From positions 1-64,000 of the forward strand of contig CAJUGC010000007.1 of the NCBI GenBank assembly GCA_910585955.1: DNA of 64,000 nt, in the 5' to 3' direction. Position 1 is the stretch's first letter, and each line of letters begins with the position of its first letter. The DNA comes from an uncultured Christensenella sp. (GTDB taxonomy: Bacteria > Bacillota > Clostridia > Christensenellales > Pumilibacteraceae). The notes beneath the pieces are model-generated. The model did not search any database. It was not told where the DNA came from and worked only from the letters and a program-made list of their open reading frames with translations. Position numbers and translations under genes: made by a program. This document shows, piece after piece, positions 26,801 to 41,800 of this stretch.

Positions 26801-29800
26801 GGCAGTTTGATCTTCCGTATGCGTAAACCAATAGAAGTTGTCGGAATCGATCAGTTTGAGTACAAACGAATAATGGCTTGCATTTATATTTTCGATTGCT
26901 TCGCCGTCCAGCTCGTATTTTACGCCGTAGAATTCGTTTTTCTTTACCGAGTCTTCCGCCGTATGCGCAAAGCCGTCGAAATCGAATGATTCGACAACTA
27001 TTCTGTCGCCGTAAACAGCCTGACGCGCAACAATGTAATTTCCCTCCACATAGCCGCTTGTCGCATTTGCAAGCTCGAAGTTATGCGCAGACTCTCCGCT
27101 AAGCGATATGCGAACCTTATAGCGACCGGCAAGCGTAGGCATTAAGCCGTCGCTTGCAACTCCGCCGAACGAACTTCCGACATAAACTATACTTACCGAA
27201 ATACCGGCTTTCAAATCGTCGAAATCGGCAAGTCCCGTAACTGCGTCCGTAAAGTCGTAATCTCTTGCCGACATAGACGTATCTCCGTAAACGCCGCCTA
27301 TATATTCGTCGTCGCCGGCGAACACAAGATTTATCCGACGAGCCGAAATGTCGCAAACTTTATATTCGGACGTCGTAGCCTCGGTATAGTCGTTCGTTTC
27401 GGGAATACGCACTTTGACATAATATGTTCCCTTGCGCGTATGTCGAACCGAATCGAACTCTTCGTATGTTCCGTTTTCCGTAGAAGAAACGAGATATATT
27501 TTTGTCTCTTGTCCGAAATCCGCAGTCACGCCCAGTCCGCCCTCATGTAGAGTTCCGTCATACACCCAAGAAAGTTCGCCGGGATTTGCGCCCGTCCAAC
27601 GAACGACGTTGGCGGCCTTTTCTATTTCGAAAGTAAATTCGCGGCTTGCGACCTCTACGCTCGCCCACTTGTAATTGTGGAATACTGCGTTTTCGAGCGT
27701 AAGCGTAAATCCGTAAGTCCCTGCCGATACTTCTTTATCGCTCGCCGTTACGGTAAATAGCTTATCTACTCCCGACGGAAGAGGATAGAGAGCAGAGCCC
27801 AAAGTAACGACGCGATTAGCGACGTCTCCGTCTATCGAATATTCGTGTCCCGTATACGCGACTTTGAGTACGTTTTTAAGACTTGCGGCATTTTGAATAA
27901 GAGCGCCGTCCAAAGTGTATTTTTCCACGGCGAACGCTGCGGACGCACCGATAAGCGTTATGTTGCCGCTGTTTGTTCCCGAAACAAGACCTACAGTGTA
28001 ACCGCTCCCCGCAAACAAAGGCAAAGAAGGAGAATTGGAATATGTCGCACCGTTGTTCGACACGCCGGAATATCTGAGAACAAACGTCTCGTTTTCATTC
28101 AGTATAGTCGTGCTTGCCGTTGCGCTGTCCACGGTAAGTGTTTGCTCCGATCCGTCGTAAACATACTTAAGCGTGAGAGACAGATTTCCCGTAGGCGCGT
28201 TGCCGCGGTTGTAGACCAGCGTACCGCCTGCCGTAGCTTCCGTAACCGTAAGCGTAAGAGAATTTATCACGAACCTTCCCGAAGGTGTAACGGTTATATC
28301 GTAATTGTCGTTTTTGCCGACGCTCGTAAACTTATAGGATATAGGATAGTTTCCTACATTCATGCAGTTATCCGGCAAAGAAAGAGCTATGCCGAGCGTA
28401 TCGAGCGCCTGCGTTGTCTCGTTAGTGACAAGAGCGTTGTTCAAAACATACCAACCGTTTTTCTCTCCCATGCTTTCGTCGAGAGCATGATCGGATGTAC
28501 CGTCGTAAGTAGCCTCCTGGCTGTTTATGATTACGGTTATCGACTTTTTATTTACTGTAAGAGTTGCGGTTTCGCTACCGTCGAAAGTAACGGAATAGTT
28601 ATTTGCAAGCTCTCCCGAAACAGCGACGCCCGAAAGCCCGCTTATTCTTATCGCGTACTCTCCCACGTCTGCGCCGACAAAATAGTTTCCGTTTTCATTT
28701 GAAACCGTTGCGCTCGGCAATCCGCCCAAAACAGGAAGATCGTCATACATTGCGCCGACAAGTTCATAGTTGCCTTCAATAGTAAATGCCTCGCCGTATG
28801 TAAGAGCAGTATCTTTGGGTCTCACGGCAAGTACGGCTTTGACTATTTCGCAAGCCGCATATGCCGTTTCGGAAGCATAGTCGTCTTCTCCGCCTTGAGA
28901 GGTCGCGCCAATCCAATATTTACCCACGCCTTTAGGGAAACCGACTTTCCAATCAAGTCCTTCGGGCACCATGCTCGGGTCAGTGGAATCGGTGTCTCTG
29001 CTTGCGTACATATAAGTTATGACGCCGCCGAACAAAGCGCTTACTCCCGTCGAATCGTAAGTTTCGCCATAGTATATTCCCGTTTGAACAGTGAGTCCCG
29101 AAACGGTGTTCGTTCCCGCAGTGACCGTCCAGGTAATTATGACGTTACCGTTCTCAAGCTTAGTATGCTCGCTCGGCGTAAACTCATTCCACTCGTAATT
29201 AGTATCGTTGATAAGAGATACGGTAAGCTCATGCGCGCCCGCCGAAGACGTATGAAGAGTAATCGTACCCGCCTTAAGCTCGAAAGCCTCGGCATAAGTC
29301 ATGCTCATTATACCCTCGCGATAGCCGCTTACGGTAGCGGAAAGCAAACTTCCGCCGTAAACTTTATCTGCGCCTTCCTCGTCGAACAGCGGAACGTCTA
29401 TCTTATCTTTGGCAATACGGAATGCAAACCAGGCTTGAACGGGTATTCGCTTTGTTTCCGTCGTTCCCGTGTCGCTGCTTTCATAGGTGTAATCAACCGA
29501 ACCTGTCGCGCGTACCATATATGCGCCGGCATTAACGGGGCTGACTCCGTAAGTCCGAGTGCCGTCCAAAGAGTTTATGTCGTTTTGCGTAAGCGACATA
29601 TTCCAAAGATTTTTACTGTCGAGAGACGCAATCGTCTCCTCCGAAAGAAGAGCGTAGGATATCGCTATGGTAGCGTTTTCGTCAAGCGCAAAGTCCTTTC
29701 CACCGGCTTCCGTAGCTTTAAGCTTAGGCTCCACAGCCGTATCGCCGTAAGTCCAGCCGCTCATACTTATAGTAAGGTTTATCTCGCTTACGAAAGTATT

Positions 29801-32800
29801 GAAAGAAAGCGTGACTGTCTGCGACTGCGGACTGTCTCGGTTTACGAGAATATAATCGTTAGCATAATCGGGCTTCAGCGAAAGGACGATGGAATAATTG
29901 CCGCTTTTGATGACAGGCAACACAAGTCCCTTTCCGCCCTCGCCTATTCTGATACCGCCGTCGATCTCCATATCGACCGCACCGCCGAGCATTATGCCCG
30001 AACGGTCGAGGATCACGCCGTCGTAATTGGGTATCGTGTTCTCGTCCGCTCTGCCTTCCGCAAACTCGAAAGTCTGCGTCGTCCATTCGAGACGAACCAC
30101 CTGCTTGGCGATCTCATAGCGGTCCGCAAACGTGTAGCTTGCTACCGATCCCGCAAACAAATAGTCGTATTCTCCGTTTTCGTTGGTGATCAAGTTAAGC
30201 GTAACAGTATAGTCGCCCGCTCTTGAAACGTCCGTAAGAGACGACACAGCGGTTCCGTCTTTAAGAACACCGTCGTAAGAGTATGCGAATATCTCGCTTG
30301 CAAAGCCGAAAACCGTATTCGTAAACGCTACGGGCGCGTTTTGTACAACGGGAAGGTGCGCGTTGTCCGCCGCAAAAGTCACGGTTTTCGCCGTAAGGCT
30401 TGCGCCTATCGTGCGCGGCAAAATCGCAATAGTTCCTTCATTTATGTCGAATTTATAGTTTTGAAGGGTTATGTCGTCAATCGTGACTTTATACTCGTCG
30501 CCTACATGAGACTCACCGATCGTATACTCCGCCGCGCCGGAACCCGCCGTAAGAACAGTCTTATAGCTTATCGAACCGCTGAGGAACAGCCAGGACAAAG
30601 CAGACAGATTACCGGTTTCGCCTACGTTTCCCTGCGGAACAAAGCCGGAATATGTAGCATTATATATAAGAGCGTCGCCGTAAACCACAGAATGTGCTTT
30701 TCCCTCGTCGCCGCTGACGCCTACAAAAACCTCGAGAGTCTTTTTCTCGATCGTGAACGTACCGTCAGTCCCCGTGCTCCAACTTCCGGTAAATGCGATA
30801 TCGTAATTTTTGTTCGTATAATCCGCGCTTATAGCAAATCCTTTCAAAGAGCAATCGGTTTCGTTGCCGCCGCCTATTTTCAAGGTTATACCGAGATCGG
30901 CAACAGTATCGTTGCCTTCGTTTCCCGTTAAATCACCGCTTTTGAGAATAATATATTTGCCTGTATTTCCACCGCTTGCAAGACTTGCTTCAAGCTCGCT
31001 TTGAATCCATTCGTCATGCTTCGAGCCGGTATAAGTACGCGAGGCGTCTTTGATCTCGACGGTTATTTTGCGACCGACGACAGTTAACGTACCGGAACCG
31101 AACGAGGAATGATTGACAACTATATTGTAATTGTTCGAAACGAATTCGTCCGAATTCGGAATTATGGTAAATATTTCACCCGCTGCCGAAGCCGTAGTAT
31201 GGGCATTTGCCGAACTGTCGACTGCAGCATATGTAACGCTTGAAATATCTATCTCCTTTCCCACGCCGATGATACCGGCACTCGGGATTTCGTTACCCTG
31301 CGTTCCCTGCTGACCTATATGTCCTTGCACGAGACCTTTGTAAAGTAAATTGTGGGTACTTCCCGCCGAACCGTCGAAACGATCACCATACTCTATCTTC
31401 TCGTTAGACGCTTTTACATAAAGAGATTTTTGCGTTATCGTATAATTAAGCGTTACGGTGTCGCCCGCAAAACCTATCCATTCGTAATCGTCCGTAAATT
31501 CGAGTTTTACCTTGACCGCATAGCTACCTGCATTTACGGCGCCGAACCCGAACGTACCTGCCGCAAAGTGACCGTCCCCGAATTTCGACGGAGCGCTGCC
31601 GAGATTGTCGGCATACTCGATCTCGTAGGTCATAACATATCCGTTTTCGCGGTTGGGATCGGTCAAAGACGAGCAACCCGCAAGACTAAACGTAATGTCG
31701 TTTCCGTCGTAAACAGCGCTTGTATCGCCGATCGTAGTTACGACGTTTATCTTCTTCTTAGTAATAGTAAACTGGAAGTTGCGCGATGTTTCGTCCAAGA
31801 CATAGTTGCCGTAAGCAAGCTCGGTAACGGTCGCCGTCGCGAGATAGGAACCCGCATTAAGCGGACTCGAAACAGATTCGTTATCCTTTCTATAGGAAAT
31901 ATTTATAAAATTCTCGAAATCTTCTCTGTCCGGATCGGGCACAGCTTCAGGCACCGAAGAAAGCTTAACAGCATACGGACTTTGCTTGTATTCGACACTG
32001 CCCGTCAACGCTTCAGTACCGCTTGCGTCCTCGTAAAGCCGCATATCCACAGCAACGGAAAGAGGGTTGACTTTCATAACGTAGTCGTCCGCAGAACCCG
32101 CAAACGTATAGTTGTTGTTGTTGTTTGCAATGAAGCGCAAATAGTATGTGCCAGCGTTTTTGGGAGCTACGCCCGTGTAATCGATGCCGCTGAGTGCGCT
32201 TCTGTAAACCGTACGGAAAGTTACGTCGTCAAAATCCGCATTTACGCATTCCGCTTTGAACTCCCACGCATAGCCGCTGTATGTTCCCACATACTCGCGC
32301 CCCGAAGCGGCAACGCTCGCTTCTGTTTCGCTTCCGTCGATCGAATGCCACACGGAGACGTTTATATTCAATTCGGCTTGCTTTATTTCGAACGTACCCT
32401 TAGTTCCGCCCGAATAAGAGCCTTCATAAGAAATGTCGTAATTAGCCGCATATTTATTTTCCTCGGCGTAAATAGGATATTTACCCACATCTTTCGTCGA
32501 AACCGCAAGATTTCCGCTCTCGTCGTATATAAAGGCGTCGGTCACGATATGCACCGGAATTTCCGCGCCGAACGGACGGTTTTCGCCGTCGTAATAATAT
32601 CCGGCAGCGTCCTTGTTTTCAGCGCTCGTAAGATCGGTATCGATAGCCGCAGGGTCTTCTTTTTCGCCGCTAGAAATGTTGAAATTATACTTGTTTTCGG
32701 CGTTGTTGATATGGATCGAAAGCGGCTTCTTGTTTACGGTGAGAGTAGCCGTTTCAAGCACGGGCGCGTAATTTTTAAGCACTTCCATTCCTTCGAGGAT

Positions 32801-35800
32801 CGACTGCACGCCGCCGACGAATCGTATATAATAAGTATTCGATACGCTTCCGTTTTCAAAGCCTGCCGCATAATGCGTAAAACTTTCGTCGTTTCCGTAA
32901 CCTGCCTCGAGTCTCAAAACTTCGTTTCTTATTTCGCTCGAGAAATCCTCTCCGTTTTTAAAGCTGCCGATCTCGAACTTCAGCGAATCGAAATCCAACG
33001 CGTCTCCGTACGTTATAGTCGCCGCTTTGGGAGCAAGAGAAAGCTCCGCCTTGTTAACGGTTATTTCGTATTCGCTTTCGAGATCGTAGAAATTGTCGTT
33101 GCCGTCTACACTTACGACAACTTTATAAACGCCCGCGCCGAGAAGCTGACCGTTGTTGTAAGTCTCACCGCTTATAGTATCCGTGAGCCATGACCAATGC
33201 TCGCCGCTCATAGAGTATTCTCCCACAAGCGTAGCGAAATCCTCGCCGCCGAACAACGAAATCTCGGGCAATGTTTCTCCGCCGCTCGGCACGCGCTTAA
33301 AGTTTGCTTCGGGCTTGGTCTCCTCGTTTGCCGACAAATCGTAGCTTCCGTAAGACCAATATGATTTTGCAATCGCATATTCTTTATCGGTTTTCCAACC
33401 GTTGTATACCTTCGCAATTTCGGCAGTCAAGCTCCCCGTAACCGTATTATGATTCTCTCCCGAAATCATATAGTATACATAGTAAGTACCTGCGTCTATA
33501 AGCTTGGGAACGGAGTCGAGATCGTAACCGTTCTCGTCGGACGGCGCATAATCTTCTATTTTGCCGTCGCCTTCCGAAACTTTGATAAGTGCGTATTTGA
33601 AATCGAGTATGCTCGCTCCGCTCGGTCTTTCTTTGTCTGCCGGAGAAGCCAAAACTCCGTCCGAAGCGGTCGATACGATCAAATCGTGTTCGTTCTCGTC
33701 ATAATCGGCGTTATAGCCTTTAAGCGTAAGTTCGATATCCGCAGGAACGACCTTATGCGAGCCGAGCGTGAAGCTTAAATCGTAATTTCCGTTTACGCCT
33801 CCGAGCTCCCTCCTTTCATAAGTTACGGTATACGTTCCAACGCCGTTCATATCAGTACGGTTGCCGTTTGCGTCGTAAACGAATGCTCCGCTCTTTATAA
33901 AGAACAGTTTTTCATATTCGTGCGTACCGACGGATTTATCTCCCGCATACACATCGGTTATGGAATTGCCTGCTATGTCTTTTACGCCCGTTGTAAGCGT
34001 AAAGCCGTTTTCTGCCCTCACATTGAGATCGCGCCCGCTTCCCGCGCCGTTAAACCAATATGAGTCTTCTATATCGCCTACCGTAATGATGACAGGCAGT
34101 TTTTCGACGGAAACGATATTTTGTTCCTCCGGCGCGATATTAAAGACGTAGTTTCCTGCCGCGAATCCGAGATTTTCGACCTTCACGCGGTAGGTGCCCA
34201 CAGAATCTCCCGCAATATAATCAGTCGAAATGTCGAGCGTCCCGTCAATCCAACCTTCGAGCGGCAGTTCTTTTCCTCCTATTGCGCGAACGGCTTTAAA
34301 CGAAACCTTACCGCCGCTTGCAGATGCAAACGTGATACTTTCATTCTCGCCGAGACCGTCGAAATCATAGTTGAAGTATTGAAGATCGGGCGTATTTTCC
34401 CCATAGTAAATATTTGCCGATACAGATAAAACAACTTCTTTTTTAGTTACTGTTACGGTAACGTACCCAATCTCGGTTTCGTGATTGTCCGCCGAAATTC
34501 TATAGTACAAATAGTATGTTCCCGCATTAAGAACCTCGGGAATTTCCGAAGCAAACGCGGAAGCGTCGGGAGCAACCGTTTCGGTCGAAAGCGCGTAAGC
34601 CCAACCGAGATTATTGTCGGAAACATTTTCCGTCGCCGTCTTGCGCGCCTCGCTTTTAGTCGTTCCGTAATAGGAAACCGACTTAGACGAAATAGCCGCA
34701 TGAACCGCGCCGTCGTAAGCAATGCCGCTTTCCGAATAAGAAACCACTTGTATATCCTCGAACGACGCTGTTTTAATATTATAGTAAGCGGCGACTTCCG
34801 ACGTCTTTTGAGCGGACTCGTTCAATACGTCCGAATTAAGAATCACTTCCGCAAGAGTATCGCCTGCAGCGGATACGGGCTTGAATTTTACTATATAGTT
34901 GTCGCCCTTTGCGTCGGTATTAAGAGACAATGTTACCGCATAGCCGTTCTTTGCTTCGGCGCGAACTCTTCCGTCGGGATTTGCGGGCGTAGTCGCCGTA
35001 AGCACGTCTACGATTGTATCGAACGATGCAAGCCCGCCGCCTACGATTTGACTTGCGGAAATCTCTGCCAATCTCGAAACAAGAGGCGTATCGAATACTT
35101 CATCGCTACCGTAGATGTGTTCGAGATTTTTGACGTCTATTTTCAACTCTCGAGGACGAACCGTTATCTCTCCGTTCGTAAATACTACAGAGTAGTTTGC
35201 AAATTCCGCCTTACCGCCTGTCGCGATAAACTTATCGTTGCCGTGGAAAAGCTCCAAATCGCAGAAGCCGACATCAGTCCTCTCGTCGTCGACGCCTTCC
35301 CCCCCCGCAACGCGAATATTTATATCCGACGTAAAGCCGTCGATTCCCGCGTTTTCGTCATCGTCGCAGAACTTAACGGTCGAAACATAATTCCAAACTC
35401 TCTTTTCCGAGCCTATCTTCTCGCCGTAAACGCTTTCGCTGTCCTCAACGGATATTTCGACTTCGCGCTTTGCTATCGTGTATTTATCCGCCGATTTCCA
35501 AGCAAGATCATAGCCGTCGGGAAGTTTGAGATTTGCCGTGCTGTCCGATTGAAGCGAGGAAACGGCAAGAGTATAGTCTCCTGCATTCTTAAACTCGACT
35601 TCAGCTCCGCTTTCGCTTACTGCGGCAAGCAAAAGTTCGTGCGTCGAGCCGTCACCTCTGTCCGCATACGTTGCCAAGCCGAGCGTTTGTGTCGTCCTGT
35701 CGTTTGCATTATAGACGAACGAACTTTCATTCCAAACTATGTCGGTTTCTTTAAGCTCGTATTTCTCTATCGTATGCGCGCCTTTCTCGACGTTGACCGT

Positions 35801-38800
35801 GAAATCGTCGAGCGTTATTTGTCCCGTAAAGTTTCCGCCGTTATAAACAAGGTAAGTTTCATAACTGCCCACGGAGCTTGTTCCGACTGCCGTCGAAGCA
35901 AATCCGAATGAAAGTACGGACGGCGCAGAGTTTCCGGATTCTATCTCGATACCGCCGTCTTCCACAAACTTATCCGTGCCCTCGACATATACCCAACCGA
36001 GCGGATAAGATCCGACCACGTCGCCGTAAATCGTCGTAACGTCCTTCGCCGCAATGTTTACCGTACGCTTTTGCATTTCTATGCTACGCGTAAGAGAGTC
36101 ATACTCCGATTCGCCGCTCACCGCAAGACGGTAATTCGCGTCGGATACTGCAGTCACCGCAAAGTCATACCGACCTGCTCTTTTAAAGATAGTATCCTGC
36201 CCCGAAATATCGACGCTTTCAAGAGCGACTTTATTTGCGTCGACATCCTCGTACCAAACGAATTTGCCGTTGTAATTAGCAAATTGATCGGTGCCGTCGT
36301 AAACAAACTTGTCGCTGTTCCATTGAACCTCTATGACCTTTTGTTCTACATCAAATACACCGTCAACATATGTTATATCGTAATTAGTAAGTTCGGCGCG
36401 CGGCGTGATGACCGTCTTATAGTTACCGACAGAGGTGTTGTAGAGCACATATGCTCCGTCCGATTTTTTAGCCGTTACGGCAAAGCTGTCGAGGCTTATA
36501 TTGTCGCTCGCAACGAAGTCGCCATCTGTAATTCTTACGAGATTTGCTCCGTCTATATTGAGATTTGCTCCGTCAGACGTAATTTTACTGCCGAAGATGT
36601 GGCTTGCATCGCCGGCGTTAAGCGTGACGGAACGCTTATCGATCGTCAATTTCGACTGAAGCCCCGACGTAGGAAGAACGTAGTTCGCGGCGGCTTCGCC
36701 GGTAATGCTCTTTATTTCGATGTCATAATATGTTGCGTTTTTATCTGCGTCGAGCTTGACATCGACGGGATTGTCCATAGCATCGCCTGCAAGTCCTATC
36801 TGAAGCCCGAGCGTATCGCCGTACTGCGAATTCGTAACGGCGGCAAATCCCATATGAGAATTTCCGTCATATATAGCAGCAAACATATTTTCGACGGCAT
36901 CGTATGTCACTCCGTTAACTTCGCTCGATTGCCAATCGAAAGCAACTTCTTTCTTTTCGATTGCAAATTCGACAATGTAGCGCTGTTCGTATTCGTAGAC
37001 GCCGTTACCCGTAGAATCGCCCGTTCTGTAAATTACGGCCGCACGGTATCTGCCTGCCGACTTGGGAAGCGCGGCAAAGAAATCGGCCTTATTCGTAATA
37101 TCGTCAGATCCCGTCGAAACAGTTTCGCCCGTATAAGCCGCATAAGATTTATCGTCCTCGTTATAGACATAATATACTGCCTCTCTCTGCGCGGGAACGT
37201 AATCGGACGGAATAACGCTGTCGGTGTGGAATCTAAAACCTGTCACGTCGTCTCCGTAAGTCCACTCGGCAACGGCCGTGCCGTCCGCGCTTTGTATCGT
37301 AAATTCAAGCTCGAATACCGATCCCGTAATCCTGTATTGCACTTTTAGTACGGTTTCGAAATCCAAAAGCGTATCCTCTATTCCGAGCGTAGACATTGTA
37401 TTTTCGTCTACTTCTTCCTTAACGAAAGCGTAATCGTAAATACTTTCGTCATCCGTAAGCAACGAGAGAGTAAGAGTAATATCGTATATTCCGACAGCAT
37501 CGGACGTTACGTTTCCATATACTATGTTTGCCGAAACCACCCAATCTCCGCCGAGATCGAAATCCACGGAGCTTACAGCATCTTTCGCTTCCGAATATTT
37601 CTTATCCGCAACTGTCTCGCCGTAAGTCGAATACAGAACAGGCACGAATATCTTGCCCGCTTCGCGCGTAGTGGAACGGGACAACGTAGGCGCGTTAACC
37701 GCCTTTCTCTCGAGCTTGAAATCCAGCGTAACGGTATTGTCGTTTTCCGCATCGGGCGCTGTGCTACCGTCCTCGAAACAATAATTTTTACCGTCCGAAA
37801 GCGTAAACGTCACGAAATAGTCGCCCGCACGCTTGACCGATACCGTAATTTTTTTATTTGAATCGTCTGCGCTATGCGGAACGGTTATGCTTCCGACATC
37901 TTTTCCTCTCACATCATGCGCGTTTGCCGCATAGCTCATACGAGCAGAATCGTAATTCTTTATTACTACGTCATGCTCCGATTTATCGTATTCTCCGAGC
38001 GAGTTTCCCGCACCGAGCGCCGTTTCAATCGTCGGCTTTACTACGGCAGCGCGAATAATCGTGAAATTCGCCTTGGGCTTTACGGCAGCCGCAGACGAGA
38101 AATCTATCTTATAATTCTCAGCTCCCTCGCCCGTTAAACCTACGACATACGCCGTATAATAGCCCGCGTCCGTTACGTTCGCCAAGCCGCCGCTTGTTCC
38201 CGTATTGTCTTTGCCTTCGAGATACTCGAGAGAAAGAACAAGCGACTTATTGTCCTCAACCTCGAAATGATTGCTTACCGAAGCCGTCGGAGAAAGATAA
38301 CTGCCGCTATAAGTCTGCTCCAAATCTGCCCAATCGACTTCGAGCGCCGCGGGATCGACGCGCATAAAGTATGTTTTATCCGCTATATTATAACCCTGCG
38401 AAGGATCGGAGCTTCCGTCCGCCCAAACATAGTTATATTTCGTTTTGTCGTCAAGCCCGACCGTGACTTCGTAGGAATTTACGGCGTCTCCGAATGCCGC
38501 GCGGTTAACATCGGTATGTTTGCCGCCGCTTACGGTTATATGATTTTCAATACCGACGTAATTTTGTATAATATCGATGAAATCATGCTCGACGCCGTCA
38601 TATCCGACAACATACGGTTTTTCCTCGCTCGCGTCCTGCGAAAGAACAAAATCGACGAGAGCGGGAGTGATTTTAAACGTAAGACTTACGGGAGCGTTAT
38701 CCGTGCCGACCGAGTCGTCAGACTTCGCTTTCCATTTATAGTTTTCGGGATCGCGTAAAGTGACTACGACAGTATAACTTCCTATCGTTGCCTTATCGGA

Positions 38801-41800
38801 CGCTATCGATTGCCAAACAACGTCTGTAAGAGACAGCGTATCTTGCGGCTCGTTTCCGCCTACCGCTTCCGTACCGTTTTTGTAAGCCGTAAACTTAATC
38901 TGCGCAACATCGCCGATTATATAATTTTTCGCATAATCCTCGATATAGTCGATTATATCGAACGCCGAACCGTTATATTCTACTACATCGTCCGTGAAAG
39001 TCGGAGCAAGCAACAACGCAGAAGTTATCGCAAAAGCATGATATGTGACGTTTTCCGCCGTTTCGGGCATAACATAGCCATAAGCAATGTTATAGTCCAT
39101 GCCGTCGAGAATACCCGTAAGATTTGCACCGCTCATATCGTCCAAAGTCATGACGTAATTTCCGACTTCGGTCACGCGAGCTACCGCTTCTTCTCCATTT
39201 TTGACGGAAACGCTCGCCGTAAGAGCGTCGCTTCCTTTAAGTTCTTTAAAGAGCGGAGCAGGTTTATGTTCCAGACCGTCGTAAATATAGGAAAATTCAG
39301 TCCCCCAATCGACGTTATTCGCACCGAGTTTTACAGGCGTTATGTCGAACGTAAGTTCGTACGAACGCGCGTTTGTATCCCAAATATAATTTGTGTCGTT
39401 AAGAGAAAGCTCCACGACGTACTTACCTGCATAAGTAGCTCCGAACGTCCAAACTTTATTTGCGTCTTGCGACAATAAAGAAGTCGAAATAAAACTTTTA
39501 TTCGTGTCGAGCACACCGTTTATGTACGGATTGCCGCTTACGGAAGCATTTATAAGAGAGTAATCGAAGAACTCGTCGGAAGCGTTTGCGTCGTCGGAAA
39601 GCACTACGGTCTGCTTAGACGAGCTGTACTCGCTTTCCTTTTCCAAAGTTCTTCCGATAGATTTAAGCGTGTACGGTTTAATAGTCCAAGTAAACGAAAA
39701 AGTATCGCCGGAAACAGACGGATCGTCCCACTTATGGTTCTTGAAGTATTCCGCGGCTATTTTGACGGTTATCGTATATGTGTCTGCGTTGGTAGCCGTA
39801 AGCTTGCCGAGCACGGAATCCGCGCTTACAGACGTATTGCCGGGCAAAGCCGCGCTTATGGAAACGGTCATATTCGTGCCGTCGTAGTTAAGAAGTTCCA
39901 CTGTCTGCGCATTTTTGTCAAAGGTAAAATCGACCATACCGAGCGTGGGCTTTACCACCCCTTTCTTGTCGACAGTAAACCCTTTCGCCGCTTCGCAGTA
40001 ATTGTAGCTTGTAAAATCGTCGCTGTTTTCTCCGTATTCGGAAGTTATATACGCGAGTACGAAGTAGTCGCCTGCGTTTACCGGCGCGTCCGTAGTAAAC
40101 GTGAGCGAATTGGTTATTATGTATTTTGCGACAAAACCTCTGTCGTCGCCGGATAAAGCGTCGGCAGCAGTCTTTGCGGTATCGTACACATCTTTTTCGA
40201 CAAATATGTGTTTGATTTCTTTATAATAGGTCGGAGCGCTGTCGACAGGCTCATTCGCATTATCCTCATACGTCCAACCGCTTATCGAAACGCCGAGATC
40301 GTTGCCGACATATTTTTCTATTTCAAAATAGAGCGTAGCCTTACCCGCGCCCGAATCGCCCGCCTCAAAAATGCCGTCGTCGATTCCGCTAACGGTTTCG
40401 GGCGACCATTCGTAAAGATCGCTTTTCTCTTCCGACAATTTTAAATAAAGCGTATGCTTGCCCGCAACGATCGGCTGATAATCGGTAAGCACGGTCGCGA
40501 AAGTATCGTCGGTATAGAAGTTCCAATCGGTAGAAGCAAGGACTTCGCCGCTGCTTTCGTTTACTATGTAAATATAGTCGCTCGGGTCGTGCTTGCCTGC
40601 GTTATAGATCGGCGCGGATTTGTAGTTCGGCGTACCGCTTAAATTATATTTCCAAGAAAAAGCAATTGCCTGACGCTTGATTATGAACTCTACGGGCTCG
40701 CTCTGCGCCTCGGCATAATTGCCGAAAGCTTCGACTTTTATTATTGCGTAGTATGTGCCCGGGGTCGTAGGAACAGAAGATGTCGGAGCGGAAGCGGGAA
40801 CGTCGTATAAACCGTTTGTCGACTTTCCGTAGTAAAGGAACGAATATTCGAACTCGGTTTCCGTCGCGTCGCCCGCGGTCTCGCCTATACCGGACGTCCA
40901 GCTTGACGACGTTCCGTCGTAATCGACAAAAATCCAAGCAAGTTCGGTATCAATGGGTTGATACTTTATGCTGTAGCCGATGTCGCCGTTTGTTTTGAGA
41001 AGACTGCCGTAATTGAAAGTCGCCACGGTATTCTCTGCACCCTCTTCATCGACGCCTTTGGCAATGCCGAGCGTTGCCGAGCCTTTCATAGGGTTGACGG
41101 TTACGGAGTAAGACAGAAGTGTATCGGAAGAAGCTCCGACCGCCGTATCCCATTTATAATCGGGTCCCACGATCTCAAAGCGTACTGTGTAATTTCCCGC
41201 ATTTTCTGCGACAAGATATTGACTGCCGTCAGCTGTTTCGGCAAACGACACTCCGTTTTCGATCTTTACGTTTTGAATATTTCCGCCGTTATATTCGTAG
41301 CCGTACTCGCCTACGGTTTCGGCTCCGCGAAGAACGGTCATCTTCACTTCCCTTCCGAGCAAGAAACCCCAAAGATCCGTATAGCCTACGGGCAGCGATA
41401 CGGGAATTTCCGCACCGTAACCGCCGTAAAGATTTTCGCCGATATCGCTCCCGTTACTTTTAACGTAACTCTGTTCGAACTTCTTCCAATCGAGCGCCGT
41501 GACGCCGTTCAAAGTGGGAGCCATTATAGCGGCAGGCAAAATATCTATGTCCGAAACGTCGAAATCTTTACAGGCGACGACGCTGTTTGTCTGATCTTTT
41601 CCGTTGGCTTCGACTACATAGAGTATTCTTATCGTACCGACAATACTCGTCATGTATGTCGGAAGTTCGTTGCCGCCCGTATGCGTTTCGTCTTGCAAAA
41701 GCTCCTCGTCCGTCTTGCCCGAAATACTCGGAACAGTCGAACCTTTTTCGTAATAGTAAATCTTATACTTGCCCAAGCCGTTGCGGTAAAAGCCGTTTTC